From Gracilaria domingensis (taxonomy: Eukaryota > Rhodophyta > Florideophyceae > Gracilariales > Gracilariaceae), in assembly GCA_022539475.1 (NCBI GenBank), contig VCMS01000012.1, positions 434,001-498,000 of the forward strand: a stretch of DNA of 64,000 bases, given 5' to 3'. Positions 60,423-64,000 of this stretch are shown piece after piece; the stretch's first letter is position 1, and the number at the start of each line of letters is the position of its first letter. The notes under the pieces are model-generated. The model was not told where the DNA came from, did not search any database, and saw only the letters and a list, made by a program, of their open reading frames with translations. The position numbers were made by a program, and so were the translations under genes.

Positions 60423-61629
60423 GAGGAGGTGGTCTCCTTGACAGGACTAACTCGAAAGGGGACAACGACGTTACCCGATGTACCTGGGTGTTGTACGCGT
60501 ATGTAATGGCGTCTGTGTACAAATCCCAAGTCTTGGGGTGTTCCGCAACGTAGGATCTCAATGCACCAAGAATGGTTCGATTAAATCTCTCTGCCTGACC
60601 ATTAGTTTGGGGGTGATACGTTGTTGTGAACAGGTTCCTAATGTCGAGGATGCGACAAACGTCTTGGAAGAATTTCGACGTGAACTGGGAGCCGTTGTCG
60701 GAGAGCACGTGTACCGGTGGTCCATAGACAAAGACCCAGTGGGTAACAAACGCCTGAGCCACAGCAGCAGCAGTTATCCGCTTGAGCGGCACAGTCCGTA
60801 CCAGCTTTGAGAAGCGATCGGTGATCACCAAGAGGTATTGATTCCCTTGCGAGGTTTTGATCAATTCGCCAAGAATGTCAATGGCGACCGACTCTAGCGG
60901 CGCCCTTGCAGGGAATAACTTCAACTTCTTTGAATGCTTCCTCAGCTTGATGTCGTTTTTGGCACATTCCTGACAGGATCGACGTACTGCATAGCAGTCG
61001 AATGCCATTGCAGGCCAGTAAAAATCCTTTCTCAATGTGAGATACAACTTTCTTCCTCCCGGATGGGCTCCCAGCTTCACATAGTGAGAGAGGTGAAGAA
61101 CCCGACTCTGTAAGGAGTGCGGCACCACTATTTGTGGGTTCGGTGACACCTTTCTTATTAAGTAGCCTTGATTATTCACCTGAAAGGGCAAGTGGTATCC
61201 ACCGTTCAGACGGGCTCGTACCTGTGTACAGAAGGGGTCCATCTGCTGTTCCCGTATCATCTCCTCGGGCGTGATGGGTATAAATGACCCGGTACCCGGT
61301 TCAGTGGGTCGTGTGACAAGTATATCGTCACAAACGTCATCCGTCACAATTTCCATACTCCCTTCGAGGTCGCCAACCATAAAACATGGGATGTCGGCGT
61401 CCTCGGTAGGCTCGGCTTCAGCTGATGTGCCCAAACGGGATAGGGCGGTCGCCTGGAGGTTAAGGGAGCCTTTCTTGTACACTACTTCGAAGTCGAATTC
61501 CGACAGTCGGAGTCTCCACCGCATCAGGCGTCCCGATGGTTCGGTGATTTCCATCAGCCAGCGAAGGCATTTGTGGTCGGTGTGTACACGAAAGTGGGTC
61601 CCCATCAAATATGGTCTGAGTGTCGACAA
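60328..61629 (-). pseudogene. Outer element RNase H end and integrase core
   Basis: A long frame with HTDHKCLRWLMEI, ALSRLG, the zinc pair RRSCQECAK, and the DDE core (VAIDILGEL, VLSDNGSQF, GQAERFNRT). It reads through the RNase H-integrase border where the inner copy has lost a base. It is a fragment of a pol gene broken on both sides. Confidence 0.85.
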
Positions 61630-61689
61630 TGCCCAGACTACGGCAAGACATTCCTTCTCGGAAACTGAGTAATTCCGCTCATGAACGTT

Positions 61690-62058
61690 TTAGCGATCTC
61701 GACCAGTACCAATAGGGTGTCGTTCCCCGGTCTCATCGGTTTGAAACAAAGCGCACCCAACCTGGTTTGCGCTAGCGTCAGTGTCGACCTCATAGGGTAA
61801 CCCAGGTTTGGGGAGAGCCAGAATTGGTGGAGACGTCACGGCTTCAACCAATGCCGCGAACGCGGAGGCCTCTTCGCCTCCAAAGGGGTGCAATTCAACA
61901 GGTTTCCTTTCGTAAGGAGCTTGTTCAACGGTGAAGGCAATGTCCGCGAAGTTCGGAACGAAACGTCGGTATACGTTACACAGTCCTAAGAAGGATCGCA
62001 GCTCTGTTTGAGTTCTCGGGTGTTTCGCCTCCTTCAAGGATTTGACCCCGCACTTCAT
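61690..62058 (-). pseudogene. Outer element RT connection and RNase H front
   Basis: Contains QTELRSFLGLCNVYRRFVPNFADIA and EVDTDASANQVGCALFQ. The frame is lost at 61690 by a missing base, which a nearby extra A corrects again about 20 bp later. Part of the same broken pol. Confidence 0.8.
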
Positions 62059-62896
62059 CGACTGAAAACTTTCCGGGACGGATTATGTGACCCAGATAAT
62101 TGACCGATTCGGTGAAGAACTCGCACTTCTTGAGTTTTCCAATGTTATCCCTGCGTCAACGCAGTACTCTCATAACGTCCGCACTGGGTCAGATGATCAT
62201 CCAGATTGTTGGAAAAAACACGATATCGTCGCAGAATACACCAAACAGTGGTCCATCTTAAATCGCGCCAGTAAGATATCGAGCGCACGCTGGAATGTAC
62301 GGGTGCATTAGTTAACCAAAAAGGGCATTCTCCGGAAACGTATAGGCCTTGGATGGCATAACGAACGCCGTCTTATCCCGTCTTTCTCCTAATGGGAACC
62401 TGCAGTAATCCCCAGTTAGCGTCAAGGGTGGTGAACACGTTCCGCGCTCCCAAGAGAATCGATATATTCGTCCATCCGAGGTATCGGATATACATCTTTC
62501 CTGTCAAGCGGCATTCAACTTTCGGTATCGATACAATCTCCAGATCCATCCGTTTCGGACTAGCACTACTGGTGGCTTCCATAAAAGGGGGGAAAAAAAA
62601 AATTTTTTGGGGGGAAAAAGCGGCTCAATAACGCCAGCCCCGCAAACTCTTTCAACTTCTTGAGACTTCTCTTCTCCGAGCCTTCGGTCGCGGCCGATAG
62701 GGGTGTTGTGGCATCGGCCGAGTGTTCGGAAACAAGTCAATGCAATGCTCAGTTATTTCAAATCGTTATCCTAGAGTTCGTCCACATGGGGTGGAATTCC
62801 CGCAGCATCTCGCGAGCTTCTTCCGATGGATTCCGAGTACATGCCCAAAATCAGCCTTCATCAATTCCTCACAGGATCCTTCAAATCACTTTGCCA
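62059..62896 (-). pseudogene. Outer element RT, heavily frame-shifted, beside the gap
   Basis: Short RT-like pieces in several frames (for example FTTLDANWG). Indels occur every few dozen bases, and a run of A10, T6 and G6 lies near 62585-62620. The density of errors rises towards the N run, so poor sequence is as likely as decay. Confidence 0.6.
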
Positions 62897-63783
62897 NNNN
62901 NNNNNNNNNNNNNNNNNNNNNNNNNNNNNNNNNNNNNNNNNNNNNNNNNNNNNNNNNNNNNNNNNNNNNNNNNNNNNNNNNNNNNNNNNNNNNNNNNNNN
63001 NNNNNNNNNNNNNNNNNNNNNNNNNNNNNNNNNNNNNNNNNNNNNNNNNNNNNNNNNNNNNNNNNNNNNNNNNNNNNNNNNNNNNNNNNNNNNNNNNNNN
63101 NNNNNNNNNNNNNNNNNNNNNNNNNNNNNNNNNNNNNNNNNNNNNNNNNNNNNNNNNNNNNNNNNNNNNNNNNNNNNNNNNNNNNNNNNNNNNNNNNNNN
63201 NNNNNNNNNNNNNNNNNNNNNNNNNNNNNNNNNNNNNNNNNNNNNNNNNNNNNNNNNNNNNNNNNNNNNNNNNNNNNNNNNNNNNNNNNNNNNNNNNNNN
63301 NNNNNNNNNNNNNNNNNNNNNNNNNNNNNNNNNNNNNNNNNNNNNNNNNNNNNNNNNNNNNNNNNNNNNNNNNNNNNNNNNNNNNNNNNNNNNNNNNNNN
63401 NNNNNNNNNNNNNNNNNNNNNNNNNNNNNNNNNNNNNNNNNNNNNNNNNNNNNNNNNNNNNNNNNNNNNNNNNNNNNNNNNNNNNNNNNNNNNNNNNNNN
63501 NNNNNNNNNNNNNNNNNNNNNNNNNNNNNNNNNNNNNNNNNNNNNNNNNNNNNNNNNNNNNNNNNNNNNNNNNNNNNNNNNNNNNNNNNNNNNNNNNNNN
63601 NNNNNNNNNNNNNNNNNNNNNNNNNNNNNNNNNNNNNNNNNNNNNNNNNNNNNNNNNNNNNNNNNNNNNNNNNNNNNNNNNNNNNNNNNNNNNNNNNNNN
63701 NNNNNNNNNNNNNNNNNNNNNNNNNNNNNNNNNNNNNNNNNNNNNNNNNNNNNNNNNNNNNNNNNNNNNNNNNNNNNNNNNNN
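62897..63783. other. Assembly gap (887 N)
   Basis: A run of N. Open frames across it are artefacts. Gag and the front of pol of the outer element would be expected here and beyond, if the scaffold join is right. Confidence 0.98.
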
Positions 63784-64000
63784 ATTAGCTTCTGTTGTCA
63801 AGTTTGGGCAGCTTCCTGTATTCCAGGACAGCTAATTGCCTAACACCATGATTGTGGAACAGGCCAAGGTCCGGCATACACCTTTATTCCTCATTAAGCC
63901 ATTACCAGGATTCTATATGGGCCACGCGAATTCGGACCAGCTACCCACGGCCGACGAAGAACACCACAGTGTTTCGAATCCACGTCAGTGGCAGCCATCT
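63784..64000. other. Short end piece, not identified
   Basis: 217 bp after the gap. No gag, LTR or PBS similarity is seen. A plus-strand frame is open to the window end, but nothing supports a gene. Confidence 0.5.

Noticed and set aside
62660-63843. ORFs spanning the N run
   Set aside because: They are open only because N codons carry no stops.
63960-64000. Possible tRNA 3' end (TTCGAATCC ... GCAGCCA)
   Set aside because: The T-stem does not pair (position 53-61 fails) and no acceptor, D or anticodon arms are found upstream.

Overview
The window looks like nuclear DNA of a multicellular (florideophyte) red alga such as Chondrus. This is an inference from several traits seen together: long, almost intron-free eukaryotic genes; a nuclear gene for a MenA-type plastid quinone prenyltransferase; compact gene islands alternating with large nested transposons; and an assembly gap. 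No database search was possible.

Bases 1-26170 are a host gene island. In order it holds: THO complex subunit 2 (C-terminal part, +); a zinc-knuckle/CxxCxGxG protein (-); MenA-like 1,4-dihydroxy-2-naphthoate prenyltransferase (+); a C2H2 zinc-finger protein (-); a membrane SUN-domain protein (+); an unrecognised protein (-); a possible small ORF (+); a Zc3h12a-type (NYN/PIN) ribonuclease (-); an OCRL-like inositol polyphosphate 5-phosphatase (+); TsaE (-); a long Q/N/P/A-rich protein with a small zinc finger (+); and the splicing factor Crooked-neck/Clf1 (-), which is broken by one frameshift. Most neighbours are convergent or divergent. They cover mRNA export, splicing, RNA decay, tRNA modification, phosphoinositide turnover and the nuclear envelope or ER. 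An armadillo-like gene (37384-39057) follows further on.

Bases 28259-36801 form one PIF/Harbinger-like DNA transposon of 8,543 bp. It has 43-bp terminal inverted repeats with one mismatch and a TGA target duplication. It carries a DDE transposase, a GC-rich degenerate satellite of about 2.4 kb, a decayed coiled-coil gene that looks captured, and a second ORF on the minus strand.

From 41563 to the window end is a nest of three elements. A broken piggyBac-like/YqaJ-like locus (41563-43011) is cut by an outer Gypsy-type LTR element (LTR 43012-44002, continuing past the right edge). The outer element is cut in turn by a younger full-length relative (44900-56857; 976-bp LTRs with two differences seen by eye; TSD GTTTG). 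Both LTR elements encode gag-pol on the minus strand. Both also carry, on the opposite strand and next to their 3' LTR, a long conserved ORF of unknown function (the 'aORF'), plus a small separate chromodomain ORF and internal copies of the polypurine tract. This ambisense layout is the most unusual system in the window.

The outer pol is full of frameshifts towards an 887-base run of N (62897-63783). The sequence next to that gap looks of poor quality.
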